Of a DNA stretch of 64,000 nucleotides, positions 17,622 through 26,667 are shown one piece after another. Position 1 is the stretch's first letter; each line of letters begins with the position of its first letter. Location: assembly GCF_013249045.1 (NCBI RefSeq), contig NZ_JABRWP010000005.1, forward strand, positions 186,001 through 250,000, written 5' to 3'. This DNA comes from Winogradskyella eckloniae. GTDB lineage: Bacteria > Bacteroidota > Bacteroidia > Flavobacteriales > Flavobacteriaceae. A program made the translations under genes and the position numbers. Under the pieces are notes generated by a model. The model was not told where the DNA came from, made no database searches, and saw nothing but the letters and a program-made list of their open reading frames with translations.

Positions 17622-18620
17622 CTACAATGCAAAATTGACATACAGTGATAACCGTTGTTTAGATTGCACATTGTCTCCAAACAAATTTTGATATATTGGT
17701 AGTGTATAACTCGCTCCAAAAATAAACTTCTCAATAGCCACTTCAGAGCCTAAAGAAGCATTTAGTATACTTCCATCAGTATCATTTAGGCTTTCATTGT
17801 ACTGCTTAATGGTGTCATATTCATCTCCAGAAATTCCTGCGAAAGGCATAATATTCATTTTTTCTTTTGAAAACACTGTATATACATTAACGGCATAACT
17901 AAATTGATTACCAAACTGATATTCATTTTTGTTTTCTCCTTTTAAATAATAACTTAAAAGTGTATTAACACCTATCTTATCACCACCATAATTATAGCCT
18001 AAGGAAAAAATACCATCTACACTACCTGTACCGACTTGAAATCCTGGATTTACATTATCTATTAACCGTTCTTCAAATTTTCCTGTTGGTAATTTTACTC
18101 CTAAACCAAATTGTAACGAATGTCCAGACGGTTCTTTTGTTAAATTATAATTTATCGCTGTGGTATCGTTACTTTTTTTCTTATAAAACATAAGCTTATA
18201 CCATCCTATTGCACTTGCATCGCCTAAGCCATTTAAATGTTCTGTTTGCCCTTGGTAGGTTCTACTCAAATCTTGATACGGTACATTTGCAGTGACATAA
18301 AATTTATCATTTAATGGAATCTGTGCCCAAAGTTGTACTGTATTAAAAGTTTCTTTACTCACAGGAGAATTTCTAAAAATCCCTGTTTTTGATTCAAAAT
18401 TTTGATATATATATCGTAAGCCAATAAAATTAGCATTACTCAAAGTTCCAAAACCAAAACTACCACTACTTGTAGAACAACCGCATAAATCACAAAACCA
18501 TGCATAGGTGCTGTGCTGATTACACGAGGTTGTATTATTATGAGCTGAGAGCACATTAGTACTTAAACTAATTAAAAGGAGTCCTAATAGACTTAATTTA
18601 ATATTCTGAAAAACGTTCAT
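17622..18620 (-). CDS. Outer-membrane beta-barrel 'transporter' of the MbnP/MbnH-like cluster
   Basis: A 332-residue exported protein with a Sec signal peptide and a predicted beta-barrel. Just after the signal there is a cysteine-rich element: CNQH, then CDLCGCS with further Ser and Gly, which could bind metal. The rest alternates hydrophobic and polar residues and ends in Phe-Ala-Leu, like an outer-membrane protein. It overlaps the peroxidase gene by 23 bases, so the two are translationally coupled. In Flavobacteriaceae barrels of this type travel with di-haem peroxidase and MbnP genes. Substrate unknown; copper is my inference. Confidence 0.8.
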   Translation of the reverse strand: MNVFQNIKLSLLGLLLISLSTNVLSAHNNTTSCNQHSTYAWFCDLCGCSTSSGSFGFGTLSNANFIGLRYIYQNFESKTGIFRNSPVSKETFNTVQLWAQIPLNDKFYVTANVPYQDLSRTYQGQTEHLNGLGDASAIGWYKLMFYKKKSNDTTAINYNLTKEPSGHSLQFGLGVKLPTGKFEERLIDNVNPGFQVGTGSVDGIFSLGYNYGGDKIGVNTLLSYYLKGENKNEYQFGNQFSYAVNVYTVFSKEKMNIMPFAGISGDEYDTIKQYNESLNDTDGSILNASLGSEVAIEKFIFGASYTLPIYQNLFGDNVQSKQRLSLYVNFAL

Positions 18621-19644
18621 CTTCTAAAAATTGGTCATCGGTTAAAGTATATAAGAAAGCGATGATGCTTTCTTTTTCATAATCAGAAAGCGTAATGCCA
18701 TAACTGCCATCAGCTCTTAATAATACGTCATCTACATTGCCATTATCAACCACAGCCGAATCGTAAAAATCTAAAACGGCTTGCAGCGTTGAAAATCGAC
18801 CATCATGCATGTAAGGATACGTGACTTCTACATTTCTTAAACTTGGTACTTTAAATTTGTATAAATCATTTGGGTCTTCTAAAATATCATAACGACCTTG
18901 ATCGTTTAATAACGGATTAATTGATAGTCCGTTATTTCTAAAGCTTTGATCAGAAAACAAATCTGTAGCATGACATGTTGCACATTTATTTTGAAATGTA
19001 TTTAACCCATTCAACTCAAGTTCTGTTAAAGTGACATTATCTTCATTTCTTACATATTTATCATATTTAGAATTTGAAGAAATCATCATAACCATAAATT
19101 GAGATAGGGCTTTTAACATATTTTCTGTATTCACTTCGCCATCTTCAAACGCTCTAGTAAATTTTTCTTGATAGTATGGTTCTGCTTGCAACTTAGTGAC
19201 AACATTGCTAAATGTTTCTCCCATTTCAATATCACTAGTTAATGGAATTATTGGTTGTAGGTCTAAGTGCGAAGCTGCACCATCCCACATATAAGACGTT
19301 TGAAAAGCTAGATTTTGTATAGGTTGTGCATTTCTAAAACCGACACCTCCATTTACACCATGACTTAAATTATGGCCATGATGAGTAAATGCAAACGCTT
19401 GTTCATGACAAAACGCACAAGCAATTGCATTATTTGAAGATAACTTTCCTTCATAAAACAAATCTTTACCTAACTCAAAGCCGGCTTCTGTAAGAGGATT
19501 ATTATCTAAATTATATACTATGTCTGGAAAATTAGATGGTATCTCTAAGGCTAGAGTAACTGGTTCGTACTTTACAATATCTGAGGCTTCCGAACAAGAC
19601 AGAATGCCAATCACTATTAATAACAACACACTAATTTTATTCAT
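18598..19644 (-). CDS. Di-haem cytochrome c peroxidase / MauG-MbnH-type lipoprotein
   Basis: A 348-residue periplasmic lipoprotein when started at the ATG at 19644, which gives a clean lipoprotein signal ending LSC at residue 17; ten further codons upstream are possible but not needed. Two c-type haem sites are visible: CAFCH (C76-H80) and CATCH (C221-H225). The YMHDGRFSTLQAVLDFYD block is typical of the CcpA/MauG superfamily. Together with the upstream MbnP-like gene, this suggests an MbnH role, oxidising a tryptophan of its partner, rather than simple peroxide removal. That specific role is inferred from the gene pair. Confidence 0.88.
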   Translation of the reverse strand: MNKISVLLLIVIGILSCSEASDIVKYEPVTLALEIPSNFPDIVYNLDNNPLTEAGFELGKDLFYEGKLSSNNAIACAFCHEQAFAFTHHGHNLSHGVNGGVGFRNAQPIQNLAFQTSYMWDGAASHLDLQPIIPLTSDIEMGETFSNVVTKLQAEPYYQEKFTRAFEDGEVNTENMLKALSQFMVMMISSNSKYDKYVRNEDNVTLTELELNGLNTFQNKCATCHATDLFSDQSFRNNGLSINPLLNDQGRYDILEDPNDLYKFKVPSLRNVEVTYPYMHDGRFSTLQAVLDFYDSAVVDNGNVDDVLLRADGSYGITLSDYEKESIIAFLYTLTDDQFLEDERFSEY

Positions 19645-19660
19645 AATCAATACATTAAAA

Positions 19661-19690
19661 AACGACTGAAACACTAGCGCCTCAGTCGTT
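19661..19690 (-). terminator. Intercistronic hairpin between MbnP-like and peroxidase genes
   Basis: On the reverse strand a perfect 9-bp stem (AACGACTGA / TCAGTCGTT) with a 12-base loop is followed by a T-run. It sits after the MbnP-like stop and before the peroxidase start, so it can act as a leaky terminator that lowers downstream expression. Confidence 0.7.
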
Positions 19691-19698
19691 TAAGATTA

Positions 19699-20499
19699 TT
19701 AGTCGTTGTGTACGTGATGTACTTCAAATACAGTTTGCATATTATTTGCAATTACTGGTGTCTCAGTGGCATCAGTATGTACCTGATCATAGCCTTCTGA
19801 AAAATTTACCGATGTTGCACCATCAAATACTTTTGAAATATCTGCTTTGATATGAATTTCTGGTGTTTTATCTTCCCTTACTAAAACCGTATTAGGAAAA
19901 CTTAAAGTAACTTCTCTATAATTATCTAAGGATGAACCAACACTTCCCATATGAATATTTAACGGTTCGTCTGTTAGTGTAGACGTCGTAAATACACCAT
20001 CAAACCTAACAAATTTATAACCAGATGCCCAACTCCACATCATACCTTCTTCTGATGCCAAATCTAAAAAGTCACCTTGTCCTTCTGCACCTAAAGCAAA
20101 ACGTTCTTGGTCTATGCCAATGCCAAAAGTAATCGCTGTATAATCTGCAGCATCTATATCATCTAAAGTGATAAAAATTTCACCAGCATTGTTGCCATCT
20201 AATTCATCTACAATAAAGGCATTATCCTCTGCAGGATAGGTATAGACATTACCATCAGTATCTGTAACACGAACGTTACTAATGATATATTTTAAATTAT
20301 TAAGTTGATACGATTCACCGTTAGATTTGGTGTAAGACGTTTCAAAAATAAAATCGTAATCACCAACAGCATTGTCGAATTTTAGTATTAAATCGCCTTT
20401 TTCATCCGTTAAATCTTCGTTATTGTCGTCATCATCAGATGAACAGTTTATTAAAATTGCACATGCAAAGAGTGCAAATGTAAATTTGAGTAATTTCAT
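19699..20499 (-). CDS. MbnP-family copper-binding lipoprotein (probably surface exposed)
   Basis: A 266-residue lipoprotein with lipobox LINC (Cys19) followed by SSDDDD, an acidic tail resembling the Bacteroidota lipoprotein export signal that sends proteins to the cell surface. The MbnP signature lies around residues 153-168 (MMWSWASGYKFVRFDG), with W155 and W157. In the methanotroph homologue a tryptophan is converted to kynurenine by MbnH to make a copper site. The C-terminus ends HHVHND, a further potential metal ligand cluster. It leads the operon with the peroxidase and barrel genes. Copper binding is known in the family but not shown here. Confidence 0.85.
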   Translation of the reverse strand: MKLLKFTFALFACAILINCSSDDDDNNEDLTDEKGDLILKFDNAVGDYDFIFETSYTKSNGESYQLNNLKYIISNVRVTDTDGNVYTYPAEDNAFIVDELDGNNAGEIFITLDDIDAADYTAITFGIGIDQERFALGAEGQGDFLDLASEEGMMWSWASGYKFVRFDGVFTTSTLTDEPLNIHMGSVGSSLDNYREVTLSFPNTVLVREDKTPEIHIKADISKVFDGATSVNFSEGYDQVHTDATETPVIANNMQTVFEVHHVHND

Positions 20500-20550
20500 T
20501 TTAAAAAATTTTATGTTTTAATATTAAATACGTGACAATCTCTATAAACT

Positions 20551-20584
<34 letters not shown>

Positions 20585-20707
20585 GATACTAACACAACAC
20601 AAAAAGACATATAACGCGCTAAAACTTCAGTTTATAGCACAGCAGATATGATCTCAATACATAAGAGATTGCAAATAGGGAATCCTTAGATTCAGAAAAA
20701 AATAAAA

Positions 20708-21061
20708 TTAAATAATGGGTGGTTTAAAATGGACGTACTCAAAATGATAGGCGTAATTTTGAGAATAGGCGCCTATTTTTTGTTTATTATAATATAATTT
20801 GAAATTCTTGATATCAATAGTGATAAATGTTCCTGTAAAAACCGGAAAAAAGGAATCAAATAAACTTATAATGGCTTGCCCTTCATCATCTGTATTATCT
20901 ACAGCAGATAATTGTTTTGCTAAATGACATTTACCATTACATTGCAATTCTGGCTGATCCTTGTTTATACAATAAGTCTCTATAATATAATCTATATTGA
21001 GTTGATAGTACAACACGTTACCCACAAAGTATATAGGACGTAATGCAAACACAAATAGCAA
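20708..21061 (-). CDS. Small membrane protein with CNGKC motif
   Basis: At least 117 residues: an N-terminal hydrophobic helix, then a region with a lone Cys (ETYCINKDQPE) and the motif CNGKCHL about ten residues later, and a hydrophilic tail. The listed start is a TTG within the hydrophobic stretch. The frame is open a further 24 bases to a CTG at 21085 that would give a fuller helix (MNKLIVFILLFVFALRP), so the true N-terminus is uncertain. A promoter box lies at 21102-21109. Proteins of this look recur near copper genes in Bacteroidota, and the Cys and His residues could bind metal. No function is known. Confidence 0.75.
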   Translation of the reverse strand: MLFVFALRPIYFVGNVLYYQLNIDYIIETYCINKDQPELQCNGKCHLAKQLSAVDNTDDEGQAIISLFDSFFPVFTGTFITIDIKNFKLYYNKQKIGAYSQNYAYHFEYVHFKPPII

Positions 21062-21101
21062 TATAAAAACTATTAATTTATTCAGAAGTAAAGATTTTTG
21101 G

Positions 21102-21109
21102 CAAAGATA
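21102..21109 (-). promoter_or_regulatory. Candidate -7 promoter box (TATCTTTG) for the CNGKC gene
   Basis: Reverse-strand match to TAnnTTTG lying between the upstream terminator and the first possible start codons of the CNGKC gene; it bounds how far upstream the coding region can extend. Confidence 0.45.
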
Positions 21110-21128
21110 AGATTAGGTATAAAAAAAA

Positions 21129-21144
21129 GCGACACGTATGTCGC
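21129..21144 (-). terminator. Terminator of the 65-residue protein gene
   Basis: A 6-bp GC-rich stem (GCGACA / TGTCGC) with a CGTA loop, flanked by eight A and nine T. It separates the small conserved gene from the CNGKC gene. Confidence 0.8.
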
Positions 21145-21151
21145 TTTTTTT

Positions 21152-21349
21152 TTATGCTTTTAAATAAATTAAACATTTATCTAGTTCTGGGTTTTGATTG
21201 ATTAAGGATTGAATATATATTCTTAGTTCTTCAAGTTCATGAGGTAATAAACGTCTCACCGCTTTTTCAACTTCCTTACAGAATAATGATGCATCAAAAC
21301 TCACTTTGCTAAGTACAGTTTTTGTATACTCATACATTGCTCTTGCCAT
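21152..21349 (-). CDS. Small conserved flavobacterial protein, 65 residues
   Basis: A 65-residue soluble, largely helical protein (MARAMYEYTKTVLSKVSFD, then LLPHELEELRIYI). I recall near-identical small proteins throughout the Flavobacteriaceae without a known role. It has its own promoter box (21375-21382) and terminator, which supports expression as an independent gene despite its size. No membrane segment or metal motif is evident. Confidence 0.8.
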   Translation of the reverse strand: MARAMYEYTKTVLSKVSFDASLFCKEVEKAVRRLLPHELEELRIYIQSLINQNPELDKCLIYLKA

Positions 21350-21374
21350 AGGTTATTTTATGTTTTAGGTTTAA

Positions 21375-21382
21375 CAAAAGTA
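21375..21382 (-). promoter_or_regulatory. Promoter box (TACTTTTG) for the 65-residue protein
   Basis: Exact TAnnTTTG match on the reverse strand, 26 bases before the ATG. Confidence 0.5.
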
Positions 21383-21550
21383 GATTTTTATAATAGGCTT
21401 AAGTTTTAAATATGCTTAAAGATAGCAAAAAAAAAATAATGACATTTAGATATTAAAAAAAATTAACAGCTTATTAAGTTAAATATTTTTTGCCGTACCT
21501 CTATTTAAATAATTCGTATTGTAAAATAACAATGTCATTTTATCCGAATT

Positions 21551-22375
21551 TTAAAACCGATTATCGCCATCTAGAAGGTCACCAATACCACCTAAAATAC
21601 TGCCTTCTCCTTTAGATTTTCCGCTTCTAGGAACAGAAGCCAAAACGCGGCCAGCCAATCTACTGAATGGCAAGGATTGAATATATACTTTGCCAGGCCC
21701 TTGTAATCTGGCAAAGAATAAACCTTCACCACCAAATATAGAGTTTTTAATACCTCCAATAAATTCTATATCATAGTCAATACCTTGTGTAAACCCAATA
21801 ATACAACCTGTATCTACTCTTAAGGTTTCACCAGCAGCTAAGGTTTTTACGGCAGTTGTGCCACCTGCATGTACAAATGCCATACCATCACCTTCAAGTT
21901 TTTGCATAATGAAGCCTTCACCTCCAAAAAGGCCTCGACCTAATTTTTTTGAAAATTCCACTCCTATACTAACCCCTTTAGCGGCACACAGAAAGGCATC
22001 TTTCTGGCAAATAAATTTCCCGCCAAACTCTGTTAAGTCAATCGGAATAATTTTCCCAGGATAAGGCGAAGCGAAAGAGACATTACGTTTCCCTGTTAAG
22101 TCGTTATAGAAAGCTGTCATAAACAAACTTTCACCGGTTAGTATGCGTTTTCCTGCACCTAAAATTTTTCCTAAAAACCCAGTATCTTTTTGCGATCCGT
22201 CTCCAAAAATGGTGTCCATTTTAATACCATCATCCATCATCATAAAACTACCCGATTCTGCAATTACACCTTCTTGTGGATCTAGTTCTATTTCTACATA
22301 TTGCATTTCTTCACCGTAAATACGATAATCTATTTCGTGTGCCTGCCTGTTGTTATTGTCTGGTAATCTTTCCAT
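21551..22375 (-). CDS. TIGR00266 / AIM24-like protein
   Basis: A 274-residue protein of the TIGR00266 (AIM24) family, built from glycine-rich beta strands. Landmarks are VEIELDPQEGVIAESGSFMMMDDGI, FGGEGFIMQKLEGDG, and FGGEGLFFARLQGPGKVYIQSLPFSRLA. The family forms a trimeric beta-prism-like fold related to TRAP proteins; bacterial function is unclear. There is no signal peptide. The neighbouring DUF4442 gene is upstream on the same strand with about 80 bases between them. Confidence 0.9.
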   Translation of the reverse strand: MERLPDNNNRQAHEIDYRIYGEEMQYVEIELDPQEGVIAESGSFMMMDDGIKMDTIFGDGSQKDTGFLGKILGAGKRILTGESLFMTAFYNDLTGKRNVSFASPYPGKIIPIDLTEFGGKFICQKDAFLCAAKGVSIGVEFSKKLGRGLFGGEGFIMQKLEGDGMAFVHAGGTTAVKTLAAGETLRVDTGCIIGFTQGIDYDIEFIGGIKNSIFGGEGLFFARLQGPGKVYIQSLPFSRLAGRVLASVPRSGKSKGEGSILGGIGDLLDGDNRF

Positions 22376-22456
22376 AGCTAATTATTAAATTGATTTTATT
22401 GATTCAGATATATGTAGGTAATTTTTAAAATTTGTTACAGTAGATTATTCATGCAT

Positions 22457-22912
22457 TTATGATTTCACTTTTAAAGTCCATTGAAAATTAAATGTTGAAA
22501 CCTCTATTCCTTCTGCATTAATGCCTTTAGAATTTAACCATACTGTTTGTCCTTCACCAGTTTCAATCGCTTTGGTAATAGTATCATCAATTTTATGACC
22601 TTCATTACAAGTAAATGTAATTCTTCCTGTCGCTTTTTTTGTAAATGATGCGTTATTTGAAGCCACAAGCATAGATACTTTTTTACCACTATCGTTAATT
22701 TTTTTCATTACTAAAGCACCTGTTGTTAACTCTGCAGCCATGCCTTGCACTGCCCAAAACATAGATTTAAAAGGATTTTGATTTACCCAACGGTGTTTTA
22801 CCGTGACAATGCAAGAATTGGCATTTAATTCTTTAGTTCTCACACCTGTAAAGTATGCTGCTGGTAGCTTAAACATGAGATATTTATTAAGTTTTGATGC
22901 TGTGATATTCAT
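22457..22912 (-). CDS. DUF4442 hotdog-fold protein (thioesterase-like)
   Basis: A 151-residue protein of the DUF4442 family, a branch of the PaaI-type hotdog thioesterases. The VKHRWVNQNPFKSMFWAVQGMAAELTTGALVMKKI block is the central hotdog helix region. It may hydrolyse acyl-CoA or act on lipid or aromatic thioesters; the substrate is unknown. It is cytoplasmic. Confidence 0.85.
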   Translation of the reverse strand: MNITASKLNKYLMFKLPAAYFTGVRTKELNANSCIVTVKHRWVNQNPFKSMFWAVQGMAAELTTGALVMKKINDSGKKVSMLVASNNASFTKKATGRITFTCNEGHKIDDTITKAIETGEGQTVWLNSKGINAEGIEVSTFNFQWTLKVKS

Positions 22913-23022
22913 ATATGTTTTTAATATTTTTCACTAAAATAACCGAAAATATTTAACCTCACTAATGTTAAGGAAATGTTAATTTTTAGTACTATGCGTA
23001 ACATAATACCTTTTTAAAGACA

Positions 23023-23030
23023 TATATTTG
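23023..23030 (+). promoter_or_regulatory. Promoter box (TATATTTG) for the DUF4870 gene
   Basis: Exact TAnnTTTG match 29 bases before the ATG at 23059. Confidence 0.45.
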
Positions 23031-23058
23031 TATAAGCAACTATTATATACTTTTTATT

Positions 23059-23505
23059 ATGTTAGAAAATCATCATAAAAATTTAGCCACATTTATCCAC
23101 TTATCTACCTTTTCAAGATTTGTAATACCATTTGGAAACTTTATAGGTCCTATAGTCCTTTGGGTTGTTAATAAAGACAAGTCAGAATTTATAGATGCAC
23201 ATGGAAAGCAAGCTATTAATTTTCAAATTAGTGTGTTATTATATGCCCTAATCATAGGCACACTGAGTGTTCCTTTTTTTATTTTTAAATTATTTAGAGG
23301 CTTAGATGTTCTTGATTTTAATGGATTTCATGATTTTCATATCAATGTTGGCGAACCTTCTCCTCTACTATATATTGGCGGCAGTTTAGGAGCTATTGCC
23401 ATAATTGCCTTTATCATAGAATTGGCTTTAATTGTAAAAGCTAGTTTGTCTGCAAGAGATGGCCAACCCTATAAATATCCATTTACCATCAATTTTTTAA
23501 AATAA
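23059..23505 (+). CDS. DUF4870 membrane protein
   Basis: A 148-residue membrane protein with about four hydrophobic segments. The opening HLSTFSRFVIPFGNFIGPIVLWVVNKDKSEFIDAHGKQAINFQIS is the DUF4870 signature. It precedes the PadR-PspC gene pair by 90 bases, and this three-gene order is common in Bacteroidota, suggesting a link to membrane stress. Function is unknown. Confidence 0.9.
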   Translation: MLENHHKNLATFIHLSTFSRFVIPFGNFIGPIVLWVVNKDKSEFIDAHGKQAINFQISVLLYALIIGTLSVPFFIFKLFRGLDVLDFNGFHDFHINVGEPSPLLYIGGSLGAIAIIAFIIELALIVKASLSARDGQPYKYPFTINFLK

Positions 23506-23595
23506 TACAATGTGAATTAATCACTCACGATTTCAAAATACATTAATCATCAATCAAAAAATGAACCGTTTAATAGAATTAAAGACTCATAACAC

Positions 23596-23937
23596 ATGAA
23601 GATAGAAAACACAAAAGCACAAATGCGTAAAGGTGTTCTGGAGTATTGCATTTTATCTATTTTAAAAGATGAAGATGCTTACGTCGCAGAAATTCTTGGC
23701 ACACTAAAAGACGCAAAAATGCTTGTTGTAGAAGGTACCATATATCCACTATTAACAAGATTAAAAAATGCTGGATTACTCAATTATCGTTGGGAAGAAT
23801 CTACATCTGGACCACCAAGAAAATATTATGGACTTACAGAAACAGGAAAACTATTTCTAAGCGAGTTAAACTCTACATGGAGTGACTTACAAAATGCCGT
23901 AAACCTAGTAACCAACACAAAAACAACAAAAAAATGA
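23596..23937 (+). CDS. PadR-family transcriptional regulator
   Basis: A 113-residue winged-helix regulator: MRKGVLEYCILSILKDEDAYVAEI, then VVEGTIYPLLTRLKNAGLL and GPPRKYYGLTETGK, all standard PadR blocks. Its last bases overlap the PspC gene start (ATGA), so it probably controls its own operon with the membrane protein as output, as in LiaR- or PspC-type stress circuits. The signal is not evident from sequence. Confidence 0.93.
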   Translation: MKIENTKAQMRKGVLEYCILSILKDEDAYVAEILGTLKDAKMLVVEGTIYPLLTRLKNAGLLNYRWEESTSGPPRKYYGLTETGKLFLSELNSTWSDLQNAVNLVTNTKTTKK

Positions 23938-25733
23938 ATAAAACAGTCAATATAAATTTAGCAGGTATATTCTTCCATATAGATGAAGATGCTTACCTTA
24001 AATTATCACGCTATCTTGAGGCTATAAAACGTTCATTTACAGACTCTCAAGGTCAATCTGAAATTATTTCAGACATAGAAGCTCGTATCGCAGAACTGTT
24101 CTCAGAACGAATACAGAATGAAAAACAAGTCGTTGGTATTAAACTCGTTGACGAGGTTATTACCATAATGGGTCAGCCTGAAGATTATCTTGTAGATGAC
24201 GAAATCTTTGAAGATGAACCAAAACGCAGTAACTATCAGCAAAAATCATACGCGTCTAGACGTTTATTTAGAGATACTGACAATTCTTATATTGGTGGTG
24301 TTTCTGCTGGACTAGGACACTATTTTGGAATTGATCCCTTATGGATTAGATTACTATGGTTTTTATTAATCTTTGGTGCTGGTACAGGATTACTGCTTTA
24401 CATTCTTCTTTGGGCTTTAATACCTGAAGCAAAAACAACTGCAGAAAAATTAACGATGTCTGGAGATCCCGTTAATATCAGTAACATTGAAAAAAAAATT
24501 AAAGACGGCATTGACACCGTTTCAGAAACCGTAAAAAATGTAGATTTAAAAAAACATGGAGACAAATTAAAAGAAGGATTTGATCACGTATCTGATAACA
24601 TCTCTGAGACTGTTAGAAGCGTAGATTTTCAGAAACAAGGCAATAAACTAAAATCGAGCTCACAACACTTTTTTGAAGGCATAGGATCTATAATCATGTT
24701 TTTCTTAAAAGTCATAGCAAAATTTATAGGTGTATTGTTAATCATTATTGGAATTAGCACTATTATAGGACTCGTTGTGGCCTTCTTTACTGTAGGTGTA
24801 ACCAATGCCGTTCATTTTCCAGGTATGGATTTTATTGAAGCTTCTAATGCTGCTAACATACCTATTTGGCTTATGTCACTTTTATTGTTTTTTGCTATCG
24901 GAATTCCGTTTTTCTTTGTCTTTTATTTAGGATTAAAGATTTTAATAAACAACTTAAAATCTATAGGTAGCATTGCTAAATTCACACTTTTAGGTCTATG
25001 GATTATGGCCATAATTGGTATAGTCATTACAGGTATAAGGCAAGCAACAGAACATGCATTTGACGCTAAAGTAACACTGAATGAACAATTACCTATTAAA
25101 GCCAATGACACAATACATGTATCGATGGTAGGTTTTGATAGCAGCAATGATTATTTCTATAACAATAATAGAGGATATAGAATTTATGAAGATGACAATG
25201 GCCGTTCAATTACCTCCTCTAACATAAGGTTAATAGTCCGTTCTACCAAAGATTCTTTAGCTTCTATAATTATAAACAAAGAAGCTACAGGCAGCAATTA
25301 CAGGACTGCAAAACATAGAGCAGACAATATAATTTACAACTATCATTTTAACAATAATCATCTCAATCTTGATGCTTTTTTAACTACTGAATTAGACAAC
25401 AAATTAAGTGACCAAGAGGTAACTATAATTCTAAACTTACCTATAGGATCTATCTTATTTGCTGACCAAAACACGCATCATTATCATCAAAATTCTAGAT
25501 ACTACAACGATATCCTAAAAAGCGGTATGGAAGCGCATTATCTTAAAATTATTGAAGGCGATGTGGAGTGTTTGGATTGTCTACTAGAGAACGAAGAAAA
25601 ATCTGAATTTGCGGATGAAGAAAATGAAATAATTGAAGCCATCACTAACAAAAAACCATCTCAAAAGGATACACCAGAGGTCAGCGTTAAAATTAATGAA
25701 GATGGTGTAGATATTGAAGTAAATGACAATTGA
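23934..25733 (+). CDS. PspC domain membrane protein
   Basis: A 599-residue protein. The N-terminal 90 residues resemble a cytosolic HAAS-like anti-sigma-type region (IDEDAYLKLSRYLEAIKRSF, IISDIEARIAELF). A PspC domain follows at about residues 107-168 (RRLFRDTDNSYIGGVSAGLGHYFGIDPLWIRL). Then come an amphipathic repeat region (VSETVKNVDLKKHG, echoed by ISETVRSVDFQKQG), several membrane helices between about 255 and 370, and an extracytoplasmic DUF2807-like tail. It is co-transcribed with PadR. It probably senses or stabilises the inner membrane. Confidence 0.9.
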   Translation: MNKTVNINLAGIFFHIDEDAYLKLSRYLEAIKRSFTDSQGQSEIISDIEARIAELFSERIQNEKQVVGIKLVDEVITIMGQPEDYLVDDEIFEDEPKRSNYQQKSYASRRLFRDTDNSYIGGVSAGLGHYFGIDPLWIRLLWFLLIFGAGTGLLLYILLWALIPEAKTTAEKLTMSGDPVNISNIEKKIKDGIDTVSETVKNVDLKKHGDKLKEGFDHVSDNISETVRSVDFQKQGNKLKSSSQHFFEGIGSIIMFFLKVIAKFIGVLLIIIGISTIIGLVVAFFTVGVTNAVHFPGMDFIEASNAANIPIWLMSLLLFFAIGIPFFFVFYLGLKILINNLKSIGSIAKFTLLGLWIMAIIGIVITGIRQATEHAFDAKVTLNEQLPIKANDTIHVSMVGFDSSNDYFYNNNRGYRIYEDDNGRSITSSNIRLIVRSTKDSLASIIINKEATGSNYRTAKHRADNIIYNYHFNNNHLNLDAFLTTELDNKLSDQEVTIILNLPIGSILFADQNTHHYHQNSRYYNDILKSGMEAHYLKIIEGDVECLDCLLENEEKSEFADEENEIIEAITNKKPSQKDTPEVSVKINEDGVDIEVNDN

Positions 25734-25827
25734 GTTATGAAAATTTACAGTTCAGTATTAAAAATTATAGTCATAACTAAATAAACTACACTTTTGTAGT
25801 ATAATTTATCAATCAAAAAACGAACAA

Positions 25828-25878
<51 letters not shown>

Positions 25879-25883
25879 TTATC

Positions 25884-26612
25884 ATGACCACACTTACAAG
25901 AATTATCGTAACCAGTATTATTAGCATGTTAATGTTTTCTTGCAACTTTTCAATGCAATTAGGAGAAGGTGTTAGTGGAAACGGCAATGTAATAAAGGAT
26001 GAAAGGCCAATTCAAAATAACTTTGATAAGATTAAAGTTAGTCAAGGCTTAGACGTACACATTACACAATCTTCTACGCCTTCACTTACCGTAGAAGCAG
26101 ATGAAAACCTTATGGATCTCATAATGACAGATATTGAAGATGGTACTTTAAAAATCTATTCTTCTGAAAACATAAGACGTGCAACATCTAAAAAAGTTCT
26201 AGTAAACGTTGAATCTATTGCTTCCATTAAAGCCACAAGCGGAAGTGATGTCTTATCAAAAAACACCATTGCAGTAGATCAACTAGAGCTCCAAACGACT
26301 AGCGGAGCAGATATAAACTTGGATGTAAAAACCAATCATTTAGATTGTAATGCTACAAGTGGTAGTGACATAACTTTAAGTGGCGAAACCACCACTTTAA
26401 ACGCTAGTGCGACTAGTGGAAGTGATATTAATGCACAGCATCTGAAAGCAGAGACTTCTAATGTAAAAGCAACGAGTGGTGCAGATATTTCCGTAAATAC
26501 CTCAAAAGCCCTTACGGCCAAAGCCACAAGCGGAGGCGATATTAGATATTCTGGAAACCCAGAAAAAATAGATAAAACAGACACATCTGCCGGAAGTGTT
26601 AGACAAGAATAG
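25884..26612 (+). CDS. Head GIN domain (DUF2807) lipoprotein with TSGxD repeats
   Basis: A 242-residue lipoprotein with signal ending MFSC (Cys20). The head GIN/DUF2807 domain starts at VSGNGNVIKDERPIQNNFDKIKVSQGLDVHI. A striking repeat of TSGSD, TSGAD or TSGGD occurs six times at spacings of about 14 to 23 residues, as expected for rungs of a right-handed beta-helix. Function is unknown; it is likely periplasmic or on the outer membrane. It follows the PadR-PspC genes and lies directly behind the AATC microsatellite, which may tune its expression. Confidence 0.88.
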   Translation: MTTLTRIIVTSIISMLMFSCNFSMQLGEGVSGNGNVIKDERPIQNNFDKIKVSQGLDVHITQSSTPSLTVEADENLMDLIMTDIEDGTLKIYSSENIRRATSKKVLVNVESIASIKATSGSDVLSKNTIAVDQLELQTTSGADINLDVKTNHLDCNATSGSDITLSGETTTLNASATSGSDINAQHLKAETSNVKATSGADISVNTSKALTAKATSGGDIRYSGNPEKIDKTDTSAGSVRQE

Positions 26613-26667
26613 TAAGATAGAACAAGAAGTCCAACCAACGCTTAACACGTTAAAATTCAACAAACAA

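Noticed and set aside
18598-19674. Longer start for the di-haem peroxidase at 19674
   Set aside because: The added residues overlap the terminator hairpin and displace the lipoprotein signal; the ATG at 19644 fits better.
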